A DNA stretch of 64,000 nucleotides from Dendrophyllia cribrosa (lineage: Eukaryota > Cnidaria > Anthozoa > Scleractinia > Dendrophylliidae), in the NCBI GenBank assembly GCA_024195265.1, contig JAJLRJ010000004.1:5795159-5859158 (forward strand), given 5' to 3'. Both the position numbers and the translations under genes were made by a program. A model generated the notes under the pieces. The model was not told the DNA's origin. It saw only the letters and a list, made by a program, of their open reading frames with translations, and ran no database searches. This document shows positions 31,641 through 43,168 of this stretch, piece by piece; the stretch's first letter is position 1, and every line of letters starts with the position of its first letter.

Positions 31641-32209
31641 CTTCAGAGAGCAACGCTGTTAAGCCAAGCCTAACTATATATATTATTGAAGAAATGTTTT
31701 AACGCAGCTTTTGAAAAAGCTTAAGCTTAAATTTAGCTGTTAACATACTGTTGCACACAAGAAAAGAGCAATTCCATTTCCATGTAGAAAGTCGTGATGA
31801 ATGTGTCAGTTGCTTTGTTTCCAAGCTGCAAACTGAACCACTTCTTGATCTCAGCCGTATGAACACCGCAAATTAACAAATAAACAAAAACATCGTCAGT
31901 ACAAGTTGAATTATACATTTTCTCAAACAGTTCAGGTCAGTCCAATGTTAGACTTTTTCAACAATCCAGCTTAACAAAATAGCTTTAACAGTTTAAAGCA
32001 GTTTACTGGATCCATTTTGCTTGAAATGACTGATCGCAGCTCAGGAAAGACTTTTCAACTTTTACTCCTGCGCTAATTTCATTCAATCAACTCAAGCGAC
32101 ACAGCGCCACAATTTTGGCGCCTTTCGGTCTTTTCGTGCCGGTCATGTGATTTATGTCTTGATTTAAACCTTCCCTAGTAAACTAGTATTGAGTGTTTCG
32201 TGTTCTCAG
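31641..32209. other. No gene seen
   Basis: AT-rich, short spurious frames only. Confidence 0.5.
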
Positions 32210-32319
32210 TGCGAGTCTTCATCTATAAAAGCGCTCACTAAGGAGAAAAATCTTGAAGACGCAAATAAAAAAATAGCTTGCCTGGAAGGATGTGGCGGAA
32301 GCTGTTGGCATCGAGAGTG
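32210..32319 (+). CDS. Candidate orphan exon, cysteine-containing
   Basis: Between acceptor TTCTCAG and donor GTAAGC, an open frame reads CESSSIKALTKEKNLEDANK then KIACLEGCGGSCWHRE. The frame starts in phase 0 and ends in phase 2. Clean splice signals and a Cys-rich end are suggestive. No partner exon is visible nearby, and I do not recognise the family. It may equally be chance or part of a TE. Confidence 0.25.
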
Positions 32320-32533
32320 GTAAGCTTGCATGATTTAACTGAATACAATTTCATTTTTTAAAAACAGCTAAGCTTCGTCGCCATTTTGAAAGTCTGAAGC
32401 CCAATGCGCTTGCGTATGTCGCTTTTTTATGTTTACATCACAAGTGTGAAGATCCTTATGCTTATGCTTATGTTTATGCTTATGCTTATGTCGTATGTGT
32501 GACAGGCAGCTCTAAAGAAATGACATGTTGTTA

Positions 32534-33569
32534 TGCGCCGATCAATTCGAAACATCAACATCCCCCCCCCCCCCCCCCCTCCCCCCCCCGGACTTGCCCC
32601 GGGCATTTGAACTTTTTCTGTGCCCGGGGATGGAGTCGGGTATTTGATATGAAAGGCCATCCCGGGGGTGGAGAATTTGACTTTGCCTGGGTGAGGTGAG
32701 GAATTTGAACCGGAAGTGTTCAAAATATCTTTTTTTGGCCGGCGCCTATCAAACGCACGTTTTTGTTAGTGAATGGCTGGTAAAAAGGAGCTGACAATGT
32801 TTTGAAGTGTTTTTGAAGGTTTGTATGAATAGTTTAATATGTTAAATATTTATAAATCATAGATTTTAAAAATATAGCTTCAATTGCCGCTCAACGCGTA
32901 CTAGATTTCGCAGTCAAGGTGGCTGACTGTATTGCCAGTCTATTAAATGTCCGCAGAGCTTAAACGGCCATTGAGTGAAAGGAAAAACACTGTGAAATGA
33001 ACAACAACCTCTCTCAAACGAAAAATTCATTAAGGAAACATTTATCAGTTGCTATAAAACGCATTTAGAATAATAAATTTTCACCTCGTGGAATGACGCT
33101 TGCAAGCGATTTGTTCAAAACCCAACAGCTCCACCAAAAATGAATCAACCACTTTGCTAAATATTTTTGCAACATTTGTTGATCACACGACGAATTACTC
33201 AATTCAAAAAATTATCGAAAAGTCAATCCCCAAACAATAACAAAATTCATTTCAGCATGGTGTCCACAGGAGTGCCGTGAAATATCAGTTGCAAAGTATA
33301 CGCGGTTCCATTGAGTATATTCTCGAGGAAAACACCAGCTAGAATAAATCAGAACAACTGAATGCAAAGTGTATTTTTTATTCTCATTAAAAACATTTTA
33401 TCTTTAGGAAGGGCATTTGACAGTCAAATCCAGTGCTAGGGTGGGGTATTTGAATGCAATTTTGGCCCAAGAGGGCGGGAATTTGAACAAGTCGATCTTC
33501 AAAAGTTCAAATGCCCGGGGGCATTGCCCGGGGTGGTGGGGATGTTGATGTTTCGAATTGATCGGCGCA
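32534..33569. mobile_element. 1.04-kb TTA-flanked TIR element
   Basis: TSD TTA at 32531-32533 and 33570-33572. Ends TGCGCCGATCAATTCGAAAC and its reverse complement (about 32 bp), with C/G homopolymer runs and repeated CCCGGGCATTTGAA words just inside. TWA duplications are characteristic of PIF/Harbinger. No coding capacity is seen. Confidence 0.75.
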
Positions 33570-33572
33570 TTA

Positions 33573-34492
33573 CGGTCTCCGTCCCCGATTATGGCTCCTG
33601 GTGTCGTCATTGCTGAAAGTGCTGTTTTGTTTTCATACCTGAACATCAGATCTGAAATAATTAACAAACATGGATTTTTATACGTAAGCTATTCAGTACG
33701 GGTTGTCCAAAGTAAAAAAATAACGCGTTTGAAAGGAGTACAGGAAACTGTGGTGGAGGGTTCAATATTTATCGGGAAAGAGACGTGTTCACTCGGGAGA
33801 GATTTTGTGTTTTGAAATTGCATCGTATGTCATCGACTGACAGTTTGTATCATTGAACTGCTTGAACGATCCGTGCTCGTTCATGGGAAATAAAACTTAT
33901 ATTCTCGAGATGTTTTTTCTCGCTTATAAAACTATTCGGTTTCAATATGGTAAAAACAGGAATGTCAAATATTCGGTTTCAAGTTGGGTGATCATTTTGT
34001 GTTTTTTTTTTTTATTTCGCAAAATTAGCCAAAATGTCTTGTATTGTTTGTATTGTGATCGGTTTATGTTTGTCCTCGCTTTTCAGCCAAGAGAACTTTG
34101 ACGGCGTTGAATTTCCCTTCGCTGACTCTATTTTCTTCGCCAATGTCGCAGTCTTGTCGTTACAAGCTTACTGCTGTCTTGACAAAGTCAGTCTGACAAG
34201 TATTGAACCAAGTACTTTTTCTACGCTCTGTTTTTTTTTTGGGTCGGAGAATGAAATAGTTTCCGTCGGTTACCCGAGTTTTAGACGTCTTCTCATAGGA
34301 TACAAATTACTTCTCTTGATCTTGACGAGAGAACAACTTTACAAAAGGTTTTCGTAGCAGTTTAACTCCCGTCCTTCGCGATGACCGCGCGCGGAGCGCG
34401 TATAATTTGCAAGGTGTCCATCATTTTTTCGCGCCAAAAATTACGCGTCTGATTCAAATTGTTGCAAGTGAAACAAGTCGTCCTTCGCGACT
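33573..34492. other. No gene seen
   Basis: Several short frames without domains. I could not assign this stretch. Confidence 0.45.
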
Positions 34493-34495
34493 TAA

Positions 34496-35414
34496 GGGAC
34501 GTCAGTGTTCATTATTTATGGGAAGGGGGGCTGGCAAATGGGGAAACTTAACGTTTGGAACTTTTTGTACCCCCTCGATGATCAAGGATAACTTTTTTTG
34601 CCTCCCCCAGCGAGAAAATAAAAACTTTTTTGACCCCCCCCCCCCCCCCCTTATTGTAGTGATGCATTCATTTTAAAACCACACTCCCAATGAATGGGTT
34701 CTATTCGATGGAGTTGCGTGGCAAATATACTTTGTATTTTTAATAAGTCGGACATCCCAAAGCTGTTACTTTCAGTCGATAAAAGATCCACCATGACAAA
34801 GGCTTTCTATAGCATTCACATTACCATGGTCAAAATTGTATGCCCAATCATCAGTAGCCTCGAGTATTAATGAAGTAACTGTAGAGTGAAGAGATTGAAA
34901 GCCCGACTGGTGGCTAGAGAGGAAATTATAATCCATGAGAAAGCCAAAGACCTGATCGTAAATAATTCTTTCGAAGACCTTTGCCACCACTGGGATAATG
35001 GAGATGGGGCGTTTAATAAGTCAGCGTGATCCCCTTGTTTGAATATCATCGGCATCACTTTCGAACACTTCCATTCTTAGGGAGAAAGTGCAATTTGTGA
35101 ATTTAATTACACACAAGTTATGTTTTAACAAGTATAATAATATTTTGTACCTAATCTTGACACAGAGATCAATAATATTATCTATTTTATTTTACTCTTT
35201 AAAATTTGTAGACTTTTAGGGTAGCATCGTTGTATATTATGGTTTGATTTAATACTGTGTTGTTCGAAGGATATAAACCATCAAACTTTTTTGGGCTCCC
35301 CTCTTCCGGCCCCAGAGTAAAAACTTTCTGCCCCCGCCCCCCCCCCCCCCCCCCCCCCTATATAGGGGGGTTAAACTTCGTTTGTCCCCCTCCCCATAAA
35401 TAATGAACACTCCC
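34496..35414. mobile_element. 919-bp TAA-flanked TIR element
   Basis: TSD TAA at 34493-34495 and 35415-35417. Ends GGGA(CGTC)AGTGTTCATTATTTATGGG match in reverse complement. PIF/Harbinger-like by TSD. It encloses an antisense LINE RT fragment and long C runs. Confidence 0.72.
34772..35080 (-). mobile_element. LINE reverse-transcriptase fragment
   Basis: Minus-strand VMPMIFKQGDHADLLN and, after a frameshift, VVAKVFERIIYDQVFGFLMD then FLSSHQSGFQSLHSTVTSLI. This is the RT region around the RPISLLP-to-QxGFxxxxST motifs of CR1/Jockey-type LINEs. Truncated at both ends and nested in the TAA element. Confidence 0.72.
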
Positions 35415-35595
35415 TAACTTAATTCCGCCCGCAAATTTATGGAATAAAACTCGACTAAAAAAGCAAAGGTCGACTTGTAGCAAGTCTACTATTCAGCGAT
35501 CATTTTATTTTCCTCAGCGTGGATAGCGAATGCGTTATTTTTCGTCTGAAAATCGAACAATTTGTTGTTTTTAAAAATTGTTTGTATAATAAAAG

Positions 35596-37490
35596 TGACA
35601 GGCCAAACACGACTCCCGCCAGTCGCAAAATGTGTAAAGAAGCCTATAGAATTGCTTTCCCAAGAAGGTCTACGAGATATTTGTTCCCTTTTAGTGACTA
35701 GTCACTATTATCTCTTTGTCTTAGTTATGTATTGTATGACTCTTTGATGATCTTTGAGATATAAATCTCTTAACTGACAGAAGGTTTTCATGCTGTGTAG
35801 CCATTTACAGAATTATTGTTTCTCTTTGCCTTTGTTCTGCTAGCTTTCTTGGCATATGTTAGGGCTTCTTTGGCTAACTTTTGTTGCAAGATAAGTAGTG
35901 ATCGGCTGCAGTTTTTGTTATTGTTATGAATATGCTAGGATCAGTCAATCTCTCAGCCCGTGATTTAGTGTCTAAGTCTGCGGTGTGCAAGACTTGTGAG
36001 AAAGTGAATCTTTATCACGGATGTAAGCGTCTAAGATCAAAGTCTGAAGCTGCAGTGTCTCTATTGGAATCGTGACTTCTAGCAGTTTATGTTTTAGCTC
36101 CTTGTATTATTCTGTTTTTGAGTAGTGTTCCTTGGAGCTTGAAGAACCTCCGTTGTTTAATCATGGCGTTATGGCATGATCCCGACATGGCTAATTGTAC
36201 AGGTGATCTGCTTTGAAAATCTCACGGATGCTAGTGAATTCTTACGTTTTTCTTAAGCAAGACTCGAGTTTCGGTTCTTATGTGAACCTCATCAGTTGCT
36301 CCCATAAGTAAATGTCTCGCGGAAAAATATGAAATTATTCCGTTGTACATGAAATGTTTGCCACTTTTGTACTCTTGGGAAGGATCGAATGTTCCTTTTT
36401 CTCATTACATCTCATTGGCTCGTTTAATTGAACCAATAGCATTGGTGTGTACTTTCGATCTGACGTTAAGTTGTGTTTCTTTCTGGGGCTTTTTTCTTAA
36501 TTTCATAGCATGTATGATTTTTTTTGTGACACAAAGAACAGTTCTTTTAGTGTTGTAGAGAGGAGGTCTCGTGTATGTCTCAATGAATTCAAGATACACT
36601 GCATATTTTTTCTGCAACAGGCATGTAATTCTGGTGTCAAGTTGTGTTTGCTTCATGCGTTCCATAATAGGATATAGTCTTGCAGTCGATCACTATTTAT
36701 CTTGCAACAAAAGCCCGGGGGGTACTCCCATATATGAGCTATATAGGTATGTGCCGCTGTGAAGGGTATGGTTTTCAGGCAGTTTAGTCTGGGATAGGGT
36801 ATAGTAATCAGAGGTTTTTGGTCTAGAATAGGGTATCATTTTCCGCGAAACTGACCAGTTGCGTGAAGAATTTAGTCTAGGCAAGGTTTTACTGGCAAAT
36901 GGCATTTATAAATCGGTACGGCGGGCCGTTTACGGCATTTTTACTGACCCCTGGCATCTTAGACTATGATTGTGAACGAGTTTCTGGAAAATAGCGAGTC
37001 TGGAATAGGTCTAGGATAGGGTAGGGTTTTTCGGTGTTTAGTCTAGAATAGGGTTGCAAAATTCAGCTAAAATGGTCTAGTATTGGTTAAGGGTCTCAGA
37101 GTCCCAGCGGCACATCCCCGCCCAACAATTTGCCGACTACCCTCCCCCCCCCCCCCCCCCCCCCCCCAACCCGGGAACAAAAGTTAGCCAAAGAAGACCT
37201 AACATATGCCAAGAGAGCTAACATAACGAAGGCATAGAGAAACAATAATTCTATAAATGGCTATGCATAGCATGTAAACTGACCTCCTGTCATTAAAGAG
37301 ATTTATATCCCAAATTAAAGATCAAAGAGTCATACATTATACATATCCATCGAGCTTTTGTCACATCTCTATTCAGTTTGGTGATCTAAGGGGAACAAAT
37401 ATCTCGTAGACCTTCATGGGAAAGCATTTCTAAAGGCTTCTTTATACATTTTGCGACTAGCGGGAGTCGTGTTTGGCCTGTCACTGTTAT
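35596..37490. mobile_element. Element with ~300-bp inverted repeats
   Basis: 35596-35890 (GTGACAGGCCAAACACGACT start) matches 37177-37490 in reverse complement with substitutions. The interior includes the smaller GGGGTACTCC element. No transposase. Confidence 0.65.
36709..37180. mobile_element. GGGGTACTCC repeat element
   Basis: Begins AAAGCCCGGGGGGTACTCCC, contains repeated TAGTCTAGAATAGGGT words and ends with a C-run and CCCGGG. A related fragment is at 41415-41575. Confidence 0.55.
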
Positions 37491-37975
37491 AACACTTTTA
37501 TAATACCATTATTGACAAACTGTGACGGAACAGCTACATTGTTATTTGATTTACGATCTGCAAGTTTTGGAATCAAAACAAGTTCTGATGTTCTGCTACC
37601 GAGCATAAGTTTGGAATGGCGTACGTCATACTGATTATGTTTTGATGGAAGCGGCTTCTATTTTTAATTGCAGTGCCAATAACGTATATTAATGAAACGG
37701 GTTCATTGTAATTTGATTTACGCTTTGTCAGTCTTGGACCCAAGACACAATGCAAGTTCTGATGTTCTGCTCCCGAGAATAAGTTTGGAATGGCATGTTA
37801 TAATTATGTTTTGATGGAAGCGGCTTCTATTTTTAATTGCAGTGCCAATAACGTATATTAATGAAACGGGTTCATTGTAATTTGATTTACGCTTTGTCAG
37901 TCTTGGACCCAAGACACAATGCAAGTTCTGATGTTCTGCTCCCGAATAAAGTTTCGAATTGCATCAGTGTTATTA

Positions 37976-38111
37976 GCCTGTTCCAGGCTCCGAGATAGTG
38001 GGGAACGCGCGAAGTAAAAAAGGGAAAAATCGAGGGGGAACGTTCCCCCGCGATTTTTTTCCCTTTTTTTAACTTCGCGCGTTCCCCACTATCTCGGAGC
38101 CTGGAACAGGC
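37976..38111. repeat. 136-bp near-perfect palindrome
   Basis: GCCTGTTCCAGGCTCCGAGA through the centre CGTTCCCCC and back. It interrupts one of the ~170-bp tandem units, so it is a later insertion. Confidence 0.9.
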
Positions 38112-38605
38112 ACAAATAAATTGAGTTACAGCGGGCAGGCCACCTTGAATTGTACAGCATACAGTGTTATAATTATGTTTTGATGGAAGCGGCTTCTATT
38201 TTTAATTGCAGTGCCAATAACGTGTATTAGTGAAACGGGTTCATTGCAATTTGATTTACGCTTTGTTGGTCTTGGACCCAAGACACAATGCAAGTTCTGA
38301 TGTTCTGACTGGCTTGTTATTATATAACTAAGAGTTTCAATGTGAAAGTGAGTGCTGGCGTTGGAAATAAATAAGATATAAAATGAAATTATATGGGCTA
38401 TAACTTCACGAGAAATGAAAGTGCAGAAGAGGTAGACAGCAGATTTTCGTCGAGGCAAAATATTCGACCGCCGAGACAAGATTTCCCTCCCCTGTTGAGG
38501 TAAAATGCTGGTTCTGAGTTAAATTGTTTTCTTTTTTCTTTGTGGAAGCAAAGGAAGTGCATTAACACAATACTGTTTCCGTACGTTTAAGCGCTTACGC
38601 TCGCC

Positions 38606-38945
38606 AAAAAAAATATTAAAATAGTTGGCGCCTCCAAATAAATACCACAGCGAGTTGGATCTTCATCGAAATAACATTTTCTTACGCCATGTGGAACCAA
38701 AGATATACGTCTTACGCTTTAAACAACGAGCGGCGAGATCAAGTTACTTTTTTTCGCCCCGCTACTGGAGTGACATTACGCGTCGCTGAAATCTTCATAG
38801 TTTCGCCTGACAAAAAAAAAAATCTTAAATAGTTGACGCTTCAAAATAAATGCCATTACGTTTTGGACCTTCATCGAAACAACATTTTGCCGTTTTAAGC
38901 ACTTTCTGGTGCCTTGTAGAATTAGAGATATCGTGTTTTAGTATA
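38606..38945 (+). repeat. ~210-bp degenerate tandem duplication
   Basis: Two blocks share AATAGTTG(G/A)CGC, CAAATAAAT(A/G)CCA and CTTCATCGAAA(T/C)AACATTTT words. Confidence 0.6.
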
Positions 38946-39204
38946 TACTGAAACAGTGGATAGCATTGTTGGCGCGCTCTGATTGGCTACTGAAACTCGG
39001 AATAGTATTTACATTTGTGAGCGGTCAGCTCAGAACAGTAACTTACGAAGCGAACACAAGTTTCGTGAAAGGAAATATGTATAAAAGATTTTCTTTTGCT
39101 TTTCAAGTTAATTATCTTGAAAGAAAGCGACTTTCCTCGCTGGAAATCTACTCGAAATCTGGAAATCTACTCGAACTCAGTGGGAAGAGTCTAGATTTCA
39201 GATT

Positions 39205-39518
39205 CTATAGCTCAGAAGGAGGTCGGACACCTTATTGAGACTTATATAACGGAGTAACTGGTTAGCTTTCAGTTGAGGTTGAGGTTTATAACAGCTTACT
39301 GGAGTTAAATTTAGGCCTAAGCAACCCGAGAAGCTAGGTGGCACTGTGGCACGGTAGGCTATGTAAGTCTAAGCCTAGCTGAGGTCACAGGCTCAATTCT
39401 GAGTGGGAATTTTAGATTATCTTTTTTACACTTAAAAATTTATTGAAAATAAAATTCTAAGTGTTGACATTACGTTATGTAACTCTCAATAAGTGTCCGA
39501 CCTCCTTCTGAGCTATAG
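39205..39518. mobile_element. MITE enclosing a SINE-like sequence
   Basis: Ends CTATAGCTCAGAAGGAGGTC and its reverse complement, more than 40 bp each. The interior at about 39335-39410 has a tRNA-like A box (GGTGGCACTGTGGC) and B box (GGCTCAATTCT). Confidence 0.7.
39335..39410 (+). repeat. tRNA-derived SINE-like head
   Basis: Pol III A-box-like and B-box-like motifs about 50 bp apart. No cloverleaf could be completed, so I do not call a tRNA gene. Confidence 0.35.
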
Positions 39519-40106
39519 AAGGTAGACTCTACCAACTCAGTGTATCGAACTTTCGTGAAGTCATCGCCGGCGTGGATACCCCGGATAATAGAAAACCAAT
39601 CGACTGCACATGCTTGTGATCTGACATCCGACAAAATTTTGGATTTTTCCCGCTATTGTAAAGAATAGGCGGCTGCCTCGCTAAGGCTCGCCAGCAATTA
39701 GTTTTTGACGGAAGCAGATATTTTTAATTGCGGTGTCAATAATGAATAATGGAACGGTTACAGGCTCTACTCTGTGACCTTAGACTTCATATTGTCATTT
39801 GATTTACGCTCTTAACAGTCTTAACATTTTAGAAAATCCCAGCCTCAACGTTCTTTTATATTATGTAAACGTTTCTCAGTTATAACAAAACAACGGTGCA
39901 TTTGATTTGCCTTCTATCAGATTTTTAAATCTTGTGTTTGAAAACACAAGATACAACACATTCTGTTGTCCTGCTGCTCCTAAGCATAACATAGGAATGC
40001 TTTGTTGGTGACGTACACATGTCTATGTAGATTCATACCCAAAATGATATTGATGTGCTGTGTGATGTGCATTTTGAGCCCAGCTGACTATGAATTTCTT
40101 AGCTAA

Positions 40107-40790
40107 GATTCATCATCATCAATCTTTATTTATACACGAAATCGTATCATATTTACATGGTCTTCCTAGGAGTCGTGTGAATTTACACTAGAGTACATTA
40201 ACTATAAAGATAAAGTACAATGAAAACTACGATCAAGGTTTCTTCAATTTATCAAACTACATTAAACTAAGAATTGAACTATAAAACTTAACTAAATTAC
40301 ACGTAAGAATAGAATGCTATAAAAACTTAAATGATCATTGTTTCATTATAATCTTTCACACATAAAGAGGTTTTAAAATCGTTCAAGTTGGGCCGCTGTC
40401 TGATCTCTAAGGGGATCTTGTTCCACAGAACAGATCCCCTGTAATGTAAGCTACCATTGGCGTGTTCAGTTCTCGGTCTGGGAATGTAATAATTAAACTC
40501 AGAATTTCTAAGATTATGTGTGTGTATATTTGAAATATTGGTAAAAATCCGCCTCAAATACAATGGGGAAAGATTATTATGGATTTTATACGTAATTACA
40601 GCCAACTGTTTTAGTCTTTGGTTTTCTAACCGTTCCCAGCCAAGCTCATCCAACAAATCACTCGAGCGAACCTCATAATTAGAAAGTCTAGAAAGGGTGA
40701 CAATTCTGGCAGCCCTATTTTGCAGCTTTTGGAGTTTGTCTGATAGACCCTTGCCAATATTGTCCCACACAGGACTACAATAATTCAATA
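40107..40790 (-). mobile_element. LINE 3' end (minus strand)
   Basis: Frame 40788-40327: NYCSPVWDNIGKGLSDKLQK, LQNRAARIVT, DLLDELGWERLENQRL, RGSVLWNKIPLEIRQ and LNDFKTSL, the RT thumb and C-terminal region of a CR1/Jockey-like LINE. A 3' UTR ending in GATTGATGATGATGAA follows. Intact frame but 5'-truncated, so it looks relatively young. Confidence 0.8.
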
Positions 40791-41577
40791 ATTCAATGAA
40801 TTAGACGGCTCATTGCTCGTGCGGAGTGAGCGTAGCGAACGGGAGCAGCAACATATAAAAGAATACAGTAGAAAGCTAGGAACTAGTGTATCGAATAGAA
40901 AATGAATGCTGCGGCAAATATGATAAACAAAGGACAATATCGTTAACACGGTAGCACCGTGTGACGATGCACGTCTCATTAAAATTTTCTTTTGTCTCTG
41001 TATTGCACGGTAAAAACAATGGCGCGTGTTCGATTTGTAACCGTGCAAAATGACGCGCTAGTAACTAAGTCGAATTTTGCTATTCTCATCCAAAATGTCT
41101 ACGAAGTAAATACAAATATAGCAAATGTACAAATACGCGTCGATAAAGTTCCAACTTTCACATCGTGTACGTCCACTGTTAAACTAACCTGCGATCAGGC
41201 GTTCTTTTTTCGGAGCGCGAAAGCTGTTAAACGGAAAATTTCCTAGTTTTTCCCTGCTCCCACTCCCCTATATAGTTTCCGCAACACCAAGAAATATCCA
41301 TGATATTGGACACGCAACCTGTTCATCACGCGAAAGTGTATTTTATTATGGCTTATATGCAGTGTGCAATAAATTAGTAGACATGGCTGCCGTGATCTCC
41401 TGCAGAAATCCCCAATATACGTACTCCCCTATATAGATATGTGCCTTCCCAAAGGGTATGGTTTTTCAAGCCGTTTTGGTCGGAAAACGTTTATAGATTT
41501 TGACCATTATGGTCTGAAATCGGGTCAGATCTGAAAGCGGGTATCGATTTTAGAGACCAGGTCTAAAAACGGGTTAA

Positions 41578-41975
41578 TGGCCCTGTCACACTATTGCGTA
41601 TCGTACTAGCGTATGCCAGCGTATGAAAAATATTACTCATACGCTGACATACGCTAGGGGTACGTTAGGCATAGGTTGTATACGTTTCAAGCACGGTCGA
41701 ATACGGTGGCATACGCAGGCATACGGCGAGGCAGAAAATGTTTTTTAAGCATGCTTAAAAATTTTGTGCGTATTCGGACGTATGGTTTATACGCTAAGCA
41801 TATGCTAGGCATACGCTGAATACGCGAGAGTTACGCTAGAGGTACGTTACTCATAGGTCAAGTACGCTGGTCATACGCTGTATTTTCAAGGGCATTTTGT
41901 GCGTATGAAAATTATTTTGTGAATTTTCATACGCAACTCATACGTTTCTCTTATACGAAATAGTGTGACAAGGCC
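41578..41975. mobile_element. TTAA-flanked MITE packed with CATACGCT words
   Basis: TSD TTAA at 41574-41577 and 41976-41979. Ends GGCC(C/T)TGTCACACTATT(G/T)CG. The interior carries GCGTAT/ATACGC and related TACG words some twenty times on both strands. Confidence 0.75.
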
Positions 41976-42610
41976 TTAACTTTGTAAATAAAAAATCTAC
42001 ATGGCAATGCTCTCACATGTATTAAACTCGATTCACTTTACCAACCCATGAAATAACAAACGTTACAAATTAACAGTTGATGACTATACAACTTCTGCTC
42101 AGTCCACAATAATTAATATCACAATTTATCAAAGAAAACAAACCAGTTGCGTATCAATAATTCGGTAGCTGTTCATTATTCAGCATTGGCACTGCAATTA
42201 TACGTTAATAATAGAAGCCGCTCAGTCCATCAAAACATTATTATAACATGCCATTCCAAACTTCCGCTCGGGAGCAGAACATCAGAACTTGTGTTGTTTG
42301 TTTATTCTAAAATTTTGGCACTGACGTTAATAATAGAAGCCGCTTCCATCAAAACATAATTATGACGTACGCCATTCCAAACTTATGCTCGGGAGCAGAA
42401 CATCAGAACTTGTTCTGATTCCAAAACTGGCAGATCGTAAATCAAATAACAATGTAGCTGTTCCGTCATTTATCTACCCTGGGTGCCAGAGGTTTTTACT
42501 TTTTCGTGAAAATCGCGACCGTTTATGCGGTTAATTTCACTTATGATATTCAGAGAACGGACCTCTGGATCCCGAGGGTGTCATTTTATGTCAATATTGC
42601 CACTGCAATT

Positions 42611-43168
42611 GCAGCCATGCTCCGTCACGCGTGACCAGTAATCCACAAGACTGAAATGAACATTTGAATATTTCTTTGTAACGTCCGAGATTTGAATAAA
42701 ACCTTAAAGATCTCTTTGGAAAACACTTTGAAAGTCACGAGTTAACGGGAAAATAACTTCTCCACACGCATATGTAACATTTCAAATAAGGGACGGACCA
42801 TTTCATTTTTGTGGGGTGGGTGGGCAATTTCTTCTGAGTATGAATTTTTTTCAGCATCATTATTTGCAAGAATTTTTTTTATTAAAATGCTTGATTTTTT
42901 TCACGTGCTTTCTTGTGCACTATTTTTGTTCTCTTAAATTTCTTCTGCAGGATTTTTTTTTTTGGTAATTGCCCAAACCCCACCACCCCACAAAAATTAA
43001 ATAGTCCGTCCCTAAAATGATATTTTGCTGCTCTTTGTTTCCGAAAATGCGGTAAAATTATCACGGGAATTCCGAATCTCGGAATGGATTTAAAAAACCG
43101 ACGTGTGAACTTGAAAACTCCATTCAAATTTTCAAAAATACTTATCTTTCGTGACGGAGCATGGCCGC
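42611..43168. mobile_element. MITE family A, interrupted copy
   Basis: Aligns with 22051-22396 over its whole length apart from the 223-bp insertion at 42790-43012. Ends GCAGCCATGCTCCGTCACGC and inverse. Confidence 0.85.
42790..43012. mobile_element. Nested PIF/Harbinger-type MITE
   Basis: TSD TAA at 42787-42789 and 43013-43015. TIR GGGACGGACCATTT/GGGACGGACTATTT. The related element at 22 kb shows the empty site with (C/T)AA once. Confidence 0.85.

Larger units (their letters stand above)
37523..42468. mobile_element. 4.9-kb element with tandem-repeat inverted ends
   Basis: Left end TGACGGAACAGCTACATTGT and right end its exact reverse complement. Each inverted end contains copies of a ~170-bp unit (GGAAGCGGCTTCTA, TGTTCTGCTCCCGAG, TTTGGAATGGC): three or four in tandem at left (37530-38300) and about two at right (42190-42420). 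It contains nested MITEs, a LINE and a SINE-like sequence. A natural reading is a foldback-type transposon. Confidence 0.55.

Noticed and set aside
37573..38479. Three minus-strand frames sharing TKRKSNYNEPVSLIYVIGTA, which might be a repeated protein.
   Set aside because: They are shadows of the ~170-bp DNA tandem unit; stops and start positions do not make a gene.
39205..39230. TATAGCTCAGAAGGAGGTC as a tRNA gene A-box.
   Set aside because: It is the terminal inverted repeat of a MITE and recurs inverted at 39493-39518; no cloverleaf can be drawn.
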